Assembly (NCBI RefSeq): GCF_900199375.1 | Contig: NZ_LT900217.1 | Span: 2,108,001-2,172,000, forward strand | DNA: 64,000 nt | Direction of reading: 5' to 3' | Source of the DNA: Gordonibacter urolithinfaciens | GTDB taxonomy: Bacteria > Actinomycetota > Coriobacteriia > Coriobacteriales > Eggerthellaceae | Part shown: piece by piece, positions 17,670 through 25,468 of the stretch | Position numbering within the stretch: position 1 is the first letter of the stretch | How the letters are laid out: the number at the start of each line of letters is the position of its first letter | Made by a program: the position numbers and the translations under genes | Notes under the pieces: model-generated | Told to the model about the DNA's origin: nothing | What the model saw: only the letters and a program-made list of their open reading frames with translations | Databases searched by the model: none

Positions 17670-18884
17670 ATGGAGCGGGCGGAGATGGATTACGACGTGT
17701 ATGTCGGCGTGGATGTCGGGAAGACCAAGCATTACGCGGTGGCGCTCGACGGAGCAACGGGCAAGCGGTTGTTTTCCCGACCCTTCGGCCAGGATGAGGC
17801 GAGCATTCGCGAGCTGCTGGAGGATGCGAGCGGCTACGGCAAAGCGCTCGTGACCGTCGACCAATTCGGCAACATCGGACGATTGGTGGTGGCGGTCGGC
17901 AAGGATATGGGATTGGACGTTGCCCATATCACCCCCAAGGACTTTAAAGACATCTCTACGACCTACAAGGAAGGAAAATCGGACGCCAAGGACGCCTTCA
18001 TCATCGCCGACGTGTCCCTCAGCACCCCGAGGCTGATCCGGCCGGTCGGCACGCGCGACGGTGTGATCGCAGAGATCAAAGTCCTCAACTCGCGGCGGGC
18101 GGATATCGTCAAAGAGCGCACGCGCTACTACAACCGCCTGCACGACCTCCTGCTTCAAGCGTCCCCGCCCCTCGAGCAGCTTTTCGAGGGCGAGAAGCTC
18201 CATTCAGGCCTGGCCGTGAAGATGTTCGAACGCTACGGCGGCCCGCGCGGGCTCAAGCGCGCCGGCAAGGCCCGCGTGTCAAAGTGGGCAGGAAGCGTCA
18301 AGTGCCAGAAGAACCGTGGCCCGGCGATGGCGGAAGAGGTATTCGAGGCGCTTGGCACCATGACGGTTGAACTCCCGGCGACCGAGGTCATCGAGATTCA
18401 GATCAAGAAGCTGGCCAGGCGCATCCTCGAGCTCGACCAGGAGGAATCCGAGCTGGACGCCGCCATCGAGGAGCGCGCAGATGCGGTGCCCGAGACGGCG
18501 ATCCTGAAGAGCATTCCCGGCATCGGTCGCGTCCACGGGGCGACGATCGCCGCCGAGATCGGCGACATCAGCCGCTTCCCAGACGCGAACCACCTGGCTT
18601 CCTACGGGGGCATCGCGCCCGTGAAGGAAGAGTCGGGAACGAGCGTCAAGAAGAACAAGCGGAGAAAGAGCGGGAACCGGAGGCTCAAGAACGCGCTCAT
18701 CCAGTCGGCGCAGATGGCGATTCGATTCGATCCCAGATGCAAGGCCTATTACAACAGAAAGCGCGCCGAGGGCTTGAAGCGCAAACAGGCGCTCCGAGCC
18801 CTGGCGCGACGGCGCGTAGACCTCATCTACGCGCTCCTGGCGAACGGCACCTTCTACGAGCCGTCGCATCGCGCAGCAGCCTAG
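17670..18884 (+). CDS. IS110-family transposase (DEDD recombinase)
   Basis: A 404-residue protein. N-terminal RuvC-like domain: the first acidic residue is in YVGVDVGKTKH (D15), and the acidic pair in KSDAKDAFIIAD lies near residue 110. The C-terminal Tnp_20 domain has the family's IPGIGRVHGATIAAEIGD and FASYGGI-like block (LASYGGIAPVKEESG), containing the serine nucleophile region near residue 325. Length and both domains are complete, so it is probably active. ATG 17670 follows GAGGAAGGGG. It works on DNA together with the upstream noncoding RNA. Confidence 0.93.
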   Translation: MERAEMDYDVYVGVDVGKTKHYAVALDGATGKRLFSRPFGQDEASIRELLEDASGYGKALVTVDQFGNIGRLVVAVGKDMGLDVAHITPKDFKDISTTYKEGKSDAKDAFIIADVSLSTPRLIRPVGTRDGVIAEIKVLNSRRADIVKERTRYYNRLHDLLLQASPPLEQLFEGEKLHSGLAVKMFERYGGPRGLKRAGKARVSKWAGSVKCQKNRGPAMAEEVFEALGTMTVELPATEVIEIQIKKLARRILELDQEESELDAAIEERADAVPETAILKSIPGIGRVHGATIAAEIGDISRFPDANHLASYGGIAPVKEESGTSVKKNKRRKSGNRRLKNALIQSAQMAIRFDPRCKAYYNRKRAEGLKRKQALRALARRRVDLIYALLANGTFYEPSHRAAA

Positions 18885-19016
18885 TCCTTTTCCGAAAGCA
18901 GGTCCTTTGCGCTCCTCGTATTATAGAGCATGGGGGGTAGATTTTGCACACCCTGATCCCAGTCGGGGCAACAAGAAAGCCTTTCTTTTCCTCGAGGATC
19001 GAGCGGAAATGTCGCC

Positions 19017-19022
19017 TATAAT
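19017..19022 (+). promoter_or_regulatory. -10 element of the second bridge-RNA-like copy
   Basis: TATAAT at the same position relative to the folded segment as in the first copy (9-14 bases before the first hairpin). No convincing -35. Confidence 0.45.
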
Positions 19023-19030
19023 ATCGATCT

Positions 19031-19220
19031 GGACGGGCTGTGCATGGCTCGTCCGCTGGTCGTCGCTGGAACCGGACACCGGCGTTGCAATATTGCTCTC
19101 CGAGAGCCTAGCAAATCATGCCACCGGTTCCAGCGGCCCCCGTCCATCGCCGATAAGATTGATGCCGACAGGCTCCGTAGAATACTGCTCGAGGACAGGC
19201 GCCACGCGACAAGGCCAGCT
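19031..19220 (+). ncRNA. Second bridge-RNA-like segment, without its own transposase
   Basis: Homologous to 17455-17645 over its whole length. The first hairpin (19031-19054) has a different stem but keeps pairing and the TGCATG loop. The stem CGCTGGAACCGG/CCGGTTCCAGCG is perfect here. The enclosed loop (about 19085-19114) is completely different in sequence from the first copy, while the donor-type loop (19141-19205) is nearly identical. Similarity ends at the same place (CAAGGCCAGCT) in both. No transposase follows, so it is either a relic of a second insertion or an orphan guide that the neighbouring transposase could use. The rest of 18885-19420 holds no gene I can support. Confidence 0.65.
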
Positions 19221-19420
19221 GCTCCGTCTAGGGAGATAAATCAAAGAGTAAGGAAAGCTTCTGACAACGGAGGCTTGGTTGGTTGTGCGCCAAACAGGCT
19301 GGCAGCCGTCTCTTGACCGCAGTTTTCAAGGAATCCACGCCCCGTGATTTGCTTTTATTTCGTTATAGATTGATACTGGTGCGCGAAAACGAACGGCGAT
19401 CGAGCGAGGACGACAGCAGC

Positions 19421-20809
19421 ATGACGGCACAAGAGCTACCGAACGGATTCACCGGGTTCGCGAACCGCAAGCCGGGCTTCGAGCCGGCCAGCGCCAGCGT
19501 GGGGCACACGCCGGTGGGAGGCTACACCACAGGCGGCGGCGCGTCGCTCGCGGGCGTCCCAGCTGGCTACGAGCGGGGCGCGCAGGGGGCGTTCCAGTAT
19601 GCACGCGACCATGCGCGGCCCGACACGGGCGCGGCGAGCTTCGACCCCGACAAGCTGCGCCTCATCCCCGACACCGACCGTCGCTGGGCCTGGACGGAGA
19701 TCGATTTGAACGCTTTGCGCCACAACGTGGCGTCTCTCAAGCGCCACGTGGGACCCGGCGTGCGCGTCATGGCCGTGGTGAAGGCCGACGGCTACGGGCA
19801 CGGTGCGGTGCGCTGCGCGAAGACGGCGCTGAACTCCGGCGCCGAGTATCTGGGCGTGGCCACGGTCAACGAGGCCATCGAGCTGCGCGAGGCACTGGTG
19901 AATGCGCCCATTCTCGTGCTCTCTCAGCCCCCTGACGAGGCCATTCCCCTGCTGCTGGCCTACAAGGTCATGCCGAGCGTCTACACGCCCGACTTCGCCA
20001 TCCGCTACGCCGAGGCGGCCGACGCCTTCGGCATCCGCGCGCCGTACCACCTGGCCGTGAACACGGGCATGAACCGCATCGGCGTGCGGCACGACCAGGT
20101 GGTGGAGTTCCTGTCGCAGGTGAGCTTCCACCGCGCGCTCGACCTGGTGGGCACGTTCACCCACTTCGCCACGGCCGATGCGCCCGAGACGCTGGACTTT
20201 CACATACAGACGAAGCGCTTCCTCGAGGCTATCCAGGGCATGCGCGTGGCCGGCGTCGACCCCGGCATCATCCATGCCGCCAACTCGGCTGCGGCCATCC
20301 GCTATCCCGACGTGCACTTCGATATGGTGCGCCCCGGCATCGCGTTGTACGGCCTGCACCCGTGCCCGGAAACGCGCACGATGATCGACCTCAAGCCCGT
20401 CATGAGCGTGCACGCGCGCGTGACCGATGCGCGGCTCGTTCCCATGAGCGAGGGCGTGAGCTACGGCATGAACTACCGCAGCCCCGGCAGCGTGAAGATA
20501 TGCACCGTGCCCGTGGGCTACGCCGACGGCCTGCGCCGGGGGCTCTCGGGCCGCACGGACTTCATCGTGTCCGGCCAGCGGTTCCGCCAGGTGGGCAACA
20601 TCTGCATGGACCAATGCATGTTCGAGGTGGACATGCGCATCTACGGCACGCGCCGCCGCGTGGACCCGCAGATCGGCGACGAGGTGGTGCTGGTAGGACG
20701 CCAGGGAGACTCGGTGATCACGCTCGACGACATGGCGAACACGCTGGGCACGATCCACTACGAGCTGTCCATCGGGTTCGCGCAGCGCATGCCCAGAGTG
20801 TACGTGTAG
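19421..20809 (+). CDS. alr: Alanine racemase with an unusual N-terminal extension
   Basis: A 462-residue PLP enzyme converting L- to D-alanine for peptidoglycan. The PLP lysine is K121 in VVKADGYGHG. The second catalytic residue is Y348 in VSYGMNYRSPG, followed by the typical VPVGYADGLRRGLSG and GNICMDQCMFEVD. Oddity: about 95 residues precede the usual start (WAWTEIDLNALRHNV), rich in Gly, Ala and Pro and without family similarity. The first plausible ATG is 19421, with a weak ribosome site (GAGG); no better internal start is obvious. The IS110 islet ends about 200 bases upstream, so the promoter region may have been altered by insertion. Confidence 0.92.
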   Translation: MTAQELPNGFTGFANRKPGFEPASASVGHTPVGGYTTGGGASLAGVPAGYERGAQGAFQYARDHARPDTGAASFDPDKLRLIPDTDRRWAWTEIDLNALRHNVASLKRHVGPGVRVMAVVKADGYGHGAVRCAKTALNSGAEYLGVATVNEAIELREALVNAPILVLSQPPDEAIPLLLAYKVMPSVYTPDFAIRYAEAADAFGIRAPYHLAVNTGMNRIGVRHDQVVEFLSQVSFHRALDLVGTFTHFATADAPETLDFHIQTKRFLEAIQGMRVAGVDPGIIHAANSAAAIRYPDVHFDMVRPGIALYGLHPCPETRTMIDLKPVMSVHARVTDARLVPMSEGVSYGMNYRSPGSVKICTVPVGYADGLRRGLSGRTDFIVSGQRFRQVGNICMDQCMFEVDMRIYGTRRRVDPQIGDEVVLVGRQGDSVITLDDMANTLGTIHYELSIGFAQRMPRVYV

Positions 20810-20843
20810 GCTCTCGCAAAGAGCAGGGAGAAGGGGGATTCGC

Positions 20844-21548
20844 ATGCCCAAGCCGCATATTCCGCTGGAGGACATCCGCGCACAGGTGGAGGCCTGCCGC
20901 AAATGCCCGCTGGCCGACGGCCGCACGCAGACGGTGTTCGGGGTGGGGAACCCCTCGGCGCGCGTGCTGATCGTGGGCGAGGCGCCGGGCAAGAACGAGG
21001 ACTTGCAGGGCGAGCCCTTCGTGGGCAAGGCTGGCCAATATCTGAACGAGCTCTTGGCTATCGCGGGGCTGGCGCGCGAGGACGTGTTCATCGCGAACGT
21101 GCTGAAGTGCCGGCCACCCGGGAACCGCGACCCGCGCCCGGAGGAGATCGAGCTCTGCACCCCGTACCTGCGCGAGCAGACGCGCACCATCGACCCCGAG
21201 TTCATCGTCACGCTGGGCAACTTCTCCACGAAGTTCATCCTGAAGACGGAGATCGGCATCACGCGCCTGCACGGCACGCTGCAGCGCGCGGGCAAGTTCA
21301 AGGTGTTCCCCATCTTCCACCCCGCCGCCGCCATCTACGACGGCTCGAAGCGCGAGGCCCTGGAGAACGACTTCGCCACGCTCGGCGAGCTGCTGCGCGC
21401 GAGCGACGCGGAGAAGGCGGCGGCGCCTGCCGAGCAGGTCGACAGCTCCGCGACTCCTGCGCAGCCCGCCTCTGTTGCCGCCGAGCCGCCGGCGGACGAG
21501 ACCTCCGCCGTCTCGCAGCCCGCGGTGGAGCAGCCGCATCTGCTCTAG
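20844..21548 (+). CDS. Type-4/5 uracil-DNA glycosylase with [4Fe-4S] cluster
   Basis: A 234-residue protein removing uracil from DNA in base excision repair. Motif A is GEAPGKNEDLQGEPFVG, and four cysteines (CRKC near residue 17, C in NVLKCRPPGNRDP, C in EIELCTPYL) fit the iron-sulfur cluster of family-4 UDGs. The FHPAAAIY motif gives the catalytic histidine region. About 50 C-terminal residues are Ala/Pro/Glu-rich and probably disordered. It lies 34 bases after alr and is probably co-transcribed. Confidence 0.9.
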   Translation: MPKPHIPLEDIRAQVEACRKCPLADGRTQTVFGVGNPSARVLIVGEAPGKNEDLQGEPFVGKAGQYLNELLAIAGLAREDVFIANVLKCRPPGNRDPRPEEIELCTPYLREQTRTIDPEFIVTLGNFSTKFILKTEIGITRLHGTLQRAGKFKVFPIFHPAAAIYDGSKREALENDFATLGELLRASDAEKAAAPAEQVDSSATPAQPASVAAEPPADETSAVSQPAVEQPHLL

Positions 21549-21590
21549 GGAACACCGATATCTGCGTCACCTGCCCTGCGCTTCCGTACC

Positions 21591-21620
21591 CCGCTAACGA
21601 AAGTTTTCTTTCGTTAGCGG
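21591..21620. terminator. Perfect 13-bp hairpin after the UDG gene
   Basis: CCGCTAACGAAAG-TTTT-CTTTCGTTAGCGG. No T tract follows the stem. Located between convergent genes; probably a bidirectional terminator. Confidence 0.6.
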
Positions 21621-21652
21621 GCATTGTGGCAGCGTGGCGTGACAAGGGGGTG

Positions 21653-21809
21653 TGACAAAGGGACTGTGACAAAGGGACGGGGATAATGTCACGCTCTGCG
21701 ACTGGCAACGACGCCGAAACTCTTGCAGGAGCGTGACATTATCCCCGTCCCTTTGTCACGCCGAAACTCGTGCGGGAGCGCGACATCAACCCCGTCCCCC
21801 TGCCACGCC
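21653..21809. repeat. REP-like palindromic cluster with 31-bp perfect inverted repeat
   Basis: GTGACAAAGGGACGGGGATA... at 21666-21696 is repeated perfectly in inverted orientation at 21729-21759. The right arm, with its leading CGCCGAAACTC unit, recurs in degenerate direct form at about 21760-21808 (GCGACATCAACCCCGTCCCC). A shorter GTGACAAAGGGA unit precedes the left arm. This fills the convergent gap before corA. Confidence 0.8.
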
Positions 21810-22733
21810 CTACAGCCATTTCTTCCTCTTGAAGATCACGAGCTCCACCACGATGATGACGATGCATATCACGATGATGGCCTGATAGCCCCATTGCCAG
21901 TCCAGGCCGGGCATGTTCGCGAAGTTCATGCCGAACCAGCTGGTGATGAGCGTGAGCGGAGCGAACAGCGTGGTGATGACGGTGAACCACTGCATGGTGT
22001 CGTTCTGCTGGATGTCGATCTGCGTCTGGTAGAGCTCGCGCAGCTGCAGGCTGTACTCCTTGAGCGTCTGAGAACGCTTGAGCAGGCGCTCCACCGTTTT
22101 CTCGAGCGAGTGGAACAGGCGGGCCTCCCCGTTGGTGAGCAGCTTGTTCTCGTTGTCGCCGATGGTGCCCGTCATGTCCACGAGCTGCTGGTAGAACGTG
22201 TCGATGCGCAGAAGCCGCCGCCGGAAGCCCAGCATCTTGCGGTTAGCCACGTTGCCGCAGCGGTCGATGATCTGCTCCTCCACGTCCTCCATGCGGTCCT
22301 CCACGTCTGCGAGGTACGCCAGGTCGTCCTTCACGAGCAGCTTCATGAACTCGAACAGGCAGTGCGCCGGCGTGGGCTCTTTCAGCACGCCGATGCGCTC
22401 GATGTCGTCGAGCAGGCGCGTGCACACCTGCCCCTCGTCGATGAAGATGAGGTTCGTCTTGTTCAGGTAGAAGGCGAACTTGAGCGTCTCGCCCATGAGG
22501 TTCTTCTTGTCGGGCACGGCGAACGACCCGATGAGGCTGTCGGGGAACACGTCGAGGTAGGTGCTCTCGGCCTCGGTGAGCGTGCGCAGTGCCGAGAGCG
22601 TGTCTGCGCCGGCCACGCCGAGCTTGGCGAACTCCTGGGTGGTGATGACCTCCACCACCGACGCCCCCGGCTCGATGGGCTGGTCGAGCGGCACGGCTTT
22701 CAGCTGCTTGGTCAACACGTATTTCTGCGCCAT
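21810..22733 (-). CDS. corA: CorA-type divalent metal transporter
   Basis: A 307-residue protein with the CorA plan: a cytosolic alpha/beta domain, a long charged helix (about 150-245, including RLLKRSQTLKEYSLQLRELY), then two C-terminal membrane helices. The pore signature is present as WFGMNFANMPG (GMN motif) after the first helix, and the protein ends with a basic KRKKWL tail. Family knowledge: pentameric channel for Mg2+ or Co2+/Ni2+ uptake. ATG 22733 follows GAGGAGGAAAG. Ion specificity is unknown. Confidence 0.88.
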   Translation of the reverse strand: MAQKYVLTKQLKAVPLDQPIEPGASVVEVITTQEFAKLGVAGADTLSALRTLTEAESTYLDVFPDSLIGSFAVPDKKNLMGETLKFAFYLNKTNLIFIDEGQVCTRLLDDIERIGVLKEPTPAHCLFEFMKLLVKDDLAYLADVEDRMEDVEEQIIDRCGNVANRKMLGFRRRLLRIDTFYQQLVDMTGTIGDNENKLLTNGEARLFHSLEKTVERLLKRSQTLKEYSLQLRELYQTQIDIQQNDTMQWFTVITTLFAPLTLITSWFGMNFANMPGLDWQWGYQAIIVICIVIIVVELVIFKRKKWL

Positions 22734-23042
22734 GGCTCTTTCCTCCTCGATGGGCGCCGATGCGGACGGCTGCGCCGCGCTGCTCGGCGGAAGGCCGCGG
22801 CCGATTTCGCCGCCACTCGCCTCGTCGAGGGATGGGCGGGGCTGCGCATACCGGCTGCGCCCTCCATCGATTATAGGTTCCCTGCCACCTCGGCGATTTT
22901 CTCTCCGCTGACCGCTCGGTAACCTGTTAGAAACATGGGGACGGCGGGCATGTTGCTATAATGGCGGCCATACTTCTATGGGGAGCGGCACCGCGCATCG
23001 TCCGGTGCTGCTTCTCTCTATGAGACGAGAGAGGGCGAAGCC
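22734..23042. other. Divergent intergenic region corA/nfnA
   Basis: A TATAAT hexamer at 22957-22962 lies about 80 bases before nfnA and is its likely -10; no good -35 was found. The remaining roughly 200 bases show no open frame or repeat that I can support. Confidence 0.4.
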
Positions 23043-23906
23043 GTGTATCCCATCGAACGAGTAGAACCGCTCAATGCGGAAGTCACCCGCATGGTCGTGC
23101 GCGCGCCCGAGATAGCGCGCAAGATCAGGCCGGGCCAGTTCATCATGCTGCGCATCGACGAGCGCGGCGAGCGCATCCCGCTCACCATGAACGAATGCGA
23201 CCCGGTCGCGGGCACCGTCACCATCGTGTTCCAAGCGGTGGGCGCCACCACGATGCGCCTCGCGCAGCTGAAGGCGGGCGACGCGCTCTTGGACTTCGCC
23301 GGCCCGCTGGGCAACCCCACCGAGCTGGAGGGCGCGCGCCGCGCGTGCGTCATCGGCGGCGGCCTGGGCACGGCCATCGCGTACCCGCAGGCCAAGTGGC
23401 TGCACGAGCACGGGTGCGAGGTGGACGTGATCACCGGCTTCCGCAACAAAGACCTCATCCTGCTGGAGGACGAGATAAACGCGTGCTCCGCGCGGCAGAT
23501 CATCATGACCGATGACGGCTCCAACGGCAACAAGGGCCTGGTGACTCAGGCGCTGCAGCAGCGCATCGACGAGGGAGCGGACTACGACCTGGTGCTGGCC
23601 GTGGGACCCGTCATCATGATGAAGTTCGTGGCCGCCACCACGAGGCCCTACGGCATCAAGACGCTCGTGAGCATGAACCCGCTCATGATCGACGGCACGG
23701 GCATGTGCGGCGGCTGCCGCGTGAAGGTGGGCGACGAGTACCTGCATGCCTGCGTGGACGGGCCGGACTTCGACGGCCACCTGGTGGACTACGACGACGC
23801 CATGCGCCGCGGCGTGATGTACCGCAGCTTCGAGGGCGCAGCGCGCGAGGCGGCCGAGGGCCGCGACTGCAACGGCGGAACCGACGGCGAGCGGAAGGGG
23901 GCGTAG
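23043..23906 (+). CDS. nfnA: NADH-dependent ferredoxin:NADP oxidoreductase, NfnA-type subunit
   Basis: A 287-residue flavoprotein of the sulfide dehydrogenase beta / NfnA type. An FAD-binding beta-barrel is followed by a NAD-binding domain (CVIGGGLGTAIAYPQ near residue 100). A C-terminal cysteine cluster (MCGGCRVKVGDEYLHACVDGP) for a [2Fe-2S] centre follows. It begins with GTG 23043 after GAGAGAGGG and is separated by one base from nfnB. Family knowledge: NfnAB couples NADH and reduced ferredoxin oxidation to NADP+ reduction by electron bifurcation in anaerobes; homologues were also called sulfide dehydrogenase SudB. The bifurcating role here is inferred from the pair. Confidence 0.88.
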   Translation: MYPIERVEPLNAEVTRMVVRAPEIARKIRPGQFIMLRIDERGERIPLTMNECDPVAGTVTIVFQAVGATTMRLAQLKAGDALLDFAGPLGNPTELEGARRACVIGGGLGTAIAYPQAKWLHEHGCEVDVITGFRNKDLILLEDEINACSARQIIMTDDGSNGNKGLVTQALQQRIDEGADYDLVLAVGPVIMMKFVAATTRPYGIKTLVSMNPLMIDGTGMCGGCRVKVGDEYLHACVDGPDFDGHLVDYDDAMRRGVMYRSFEGAAREAAEGRDCNGGTDGERKGA

Positions 23907-23907
23907 C

Positions 23908-25395
23908 ATGGCGACCAGCTACGAGGTGAACCGGCAGAAGGAGAAAACGCCCGTTTCCGAGCTCGATCCGGCCGAGCGCGCGAAGACGTTCGACGAGGTG
24001 GCGCTGGGCTATACCGAGGAAGAGGCGGTGGCCGAGGCGCGCCGCTGCATCCAGTGCCCGAACACCCCCTGCGTGGGCGGCTGCCCGGTGGGCGTGCCCA
24101 TCCCGCGGTTCGTCGAGCAGGTGGCCGAGGGCAACTTCGCCCGGGCGTACGCCATCGTGAAGAGCGCGAACTCGCTGCCGGCCATCTGCGGGCGCGTGTG
24201 CCCGCAGGAGACGCAGTGCGAGGGCGTGTGCACGCGCGGCAGGAACGGCGAGCCGGTGGCCATCGGCCGCCTGGAGCGCTTCACATCCGACTGGGCGTTC
24301 GCGCATCCCGAGGAGGCGGCCGCGGCCATGGACGGGCTGCGCGAGGAGTGCGCTGCGGGCGACGAGCTCGCCTGCAGCATCTGGCGCGGCGCGGAAGGCG
24401 CGGTGTCGCAGGACCTGGCCGGCAAGCGCGTGGCGGTCATCGGCTCGGGTCCGGCGTCGCTGACCTGCGCGGGCGAGCTGGTGAAGCGCGGATGCGACAT
24501 CACGGTGTTCGAGGCGCTGCACAAGGTGGGCGGCGTGCTCACCTACGGCATACCCGAGTTCCGCCTGCCGAAGGACCTCGTGCAGCGCGAGGTGTCGAAG
24601 CTGGGCGACAAAGGCGTTTCGTTCGAGGTGAACGCCCTGGTGGGCAAGCTCTACGACATCGACGAGCTCATGGAGGACCGCGGCTTCGACGCCGTGTTCG
24701 TGGGCACGGGCGCGGGGCTTCCCAGCTACCTGGGCATCGAGGGCGAGGGCCTCAACGGCGTGTCGGTGGCGAGCGAGCTTCTGACCCGCGTGAACCTTAT
24801 GAAGGCGTACCAGTTCCCCGAATACGAGACGCCGGTGTACGCGGGCAAGAAGTGCGTGGTGGTGGGCGGCGGCAACGTGGCCATGGACGCGGCGCGCACG
24901 GCGAGGCGCCTGGGCGCCGACGTGACCGTGGTATACCGCCGCGGACGCGAGGAGATGCCGGCGCGCGCCGAGGAAGTGCACCATGCCGAGCAGGAGGGCA
25001 TCAAGTTCCAGCTGCTGACGAACCCGGTGCGCATTCTGGGCGACGAGAGCGGCTGGGTGTCGGGCGTCGAGTGCGTGCGCATGGAGCTGGGCGAGCCCGA
25101 CGCGAGCGGACGCCGCCGCCCCGCGCCGATCGAGGGCAGCGAGTTCGTCATCGACATCGACATGCTGGTGGTGGCGGCAGGGTCGAAGACCAACCCGCTG
25201 ATCGCGAAGACCACCCCGGGGCTCGAGGTGACGCCGCGCAGCCTGATCGTGGCCGACGAGCGCACGGGCGCCACGTCGAAGCCGGGCGTGTTCGCCGGCG
25301 GCGACGCGGTGATCGGCGCGGCGACCGTCATCCTGGCCATGGGTGCCGGCAAGCGCGCCGCGGCGGGCATCGGGGAGTATCTGACGCAAGAGTAA
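23908..25395 (+). CDS. nfnB: NADH-dependent ferredoxin:NADP oxidoreductase, NfnB-type subunit (glutamate synthase small-chain-like)
   Basis: A 495-residue protein. N-terminal cysteines (CIQCPNTPCVGGCPVGVPIP near residue 47, then CGRVCPQETQCEGVC near 92) bind two [4Fe-4S] clusters. Two Rossmann folds follow: FAD at about 173 (VAVIGSGPASLTCA) and NADPH at about 315 (VVVGGGNVAMDAARTARRLG). It closes with the FAD-contacting GVFAGGDAVIGAATVILAMG. It resembles GltD, but there is no glutamate synthase large subunit, and nfnA is adjacent, so the Nfn/Sud assignment is preferred. Confidence 0.9.
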   Translation: MATSYEVNRQKEKTPVSELDPAERAKTFDEVALGYTEEEAVAEARRCIQCPNTPCVGGCPVGVPIPRFVEQVAEGNFARAYAIVKSANSLPAICGRVCPQETQCEGVCTRGRNGEPVAIGRLERFTSDWAFAHPEEAAAAMDGLREECAAGDELACSIWRGAEGAVSQDLAGKRVAVIGSGPASLTCAGELVKRGCDITVFEALHKVGGVLTYGIPEFRLPKDLVQREVSKLGDKGVSFEVNALVGKLYDIDELMEDRGFDAVFVGTGAGLPSYLGIEGEGLNGVSVASELLTRVNLMKAYQFPEYETPVYAGKKCVVVGGGNVAMDAARTARRLGADVTVVYRRGREEMPARAEEVHHAEQEGIKFQLLTNPVRILGDESGWVSGVECVRMELGEPDASGRRRPAPIEGSEFVIDIDMLVVAAGSKTNPLIAKTTPGLEVTPRSLIVADERTGATSKPGVFAGGDAVIGAATVILAMGAGKRAAAGIGEYLTQE

Positions 25396-25418
25396 CGCGT
25401 TTATCCATCGTTTTCTGG

Positions 25419-25446
25419 AACGAGTGTTTCACGTGAAACACTCGTT
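25419..25446. promoter_or_regulatory. parS chromosome-partitioning site within a 28-bp palindrome
   Basis: TGTTTCACGTGAAACA at 25425-25440 is the exact bacterial parS consensus bound by ParB. It is extended by AACGAG/CTCGTT into a perfect 28-bp palindrome, followed by CGTTTTATT. The same structure could act as the nfnB terminator. parS sites normally cluster near the replication origin. Confidence 0.9.
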
Positions 25447-25468
25447 CGTTTTATTGAGGAGGCCTTCC

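Larger units (their letters stand above)
17416..18884 (+). mobile_element. IS110-family insertion sequence (right end not resolved)
   Basis: Comprises a left noncoding end, a bridge-RNA-like segment and the transposase at 17670-18884. The left junction is placed at 17421-17422 (core CT). The preceding CAGTG plus the core, and one further base, occur again inside the RNA's variable loop (17511-17518). The following TATTCTAC (17422-17429) is the exact reverse complement of GTAGAATA (17602-17609) in the RNA's conserved second loop. As usual for IS110, there are no terminal inverted repeats. The right end lies somewhere between 18885 and about 19016; I could not define it. Confidence 0.7.

Noticed and set aside
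23043-25395. Glutamate synthase small subunit for the second gene of this pair
   Set aside because: No large subunit nearby, while an NfnA/SudB-type partner is directly upstream.
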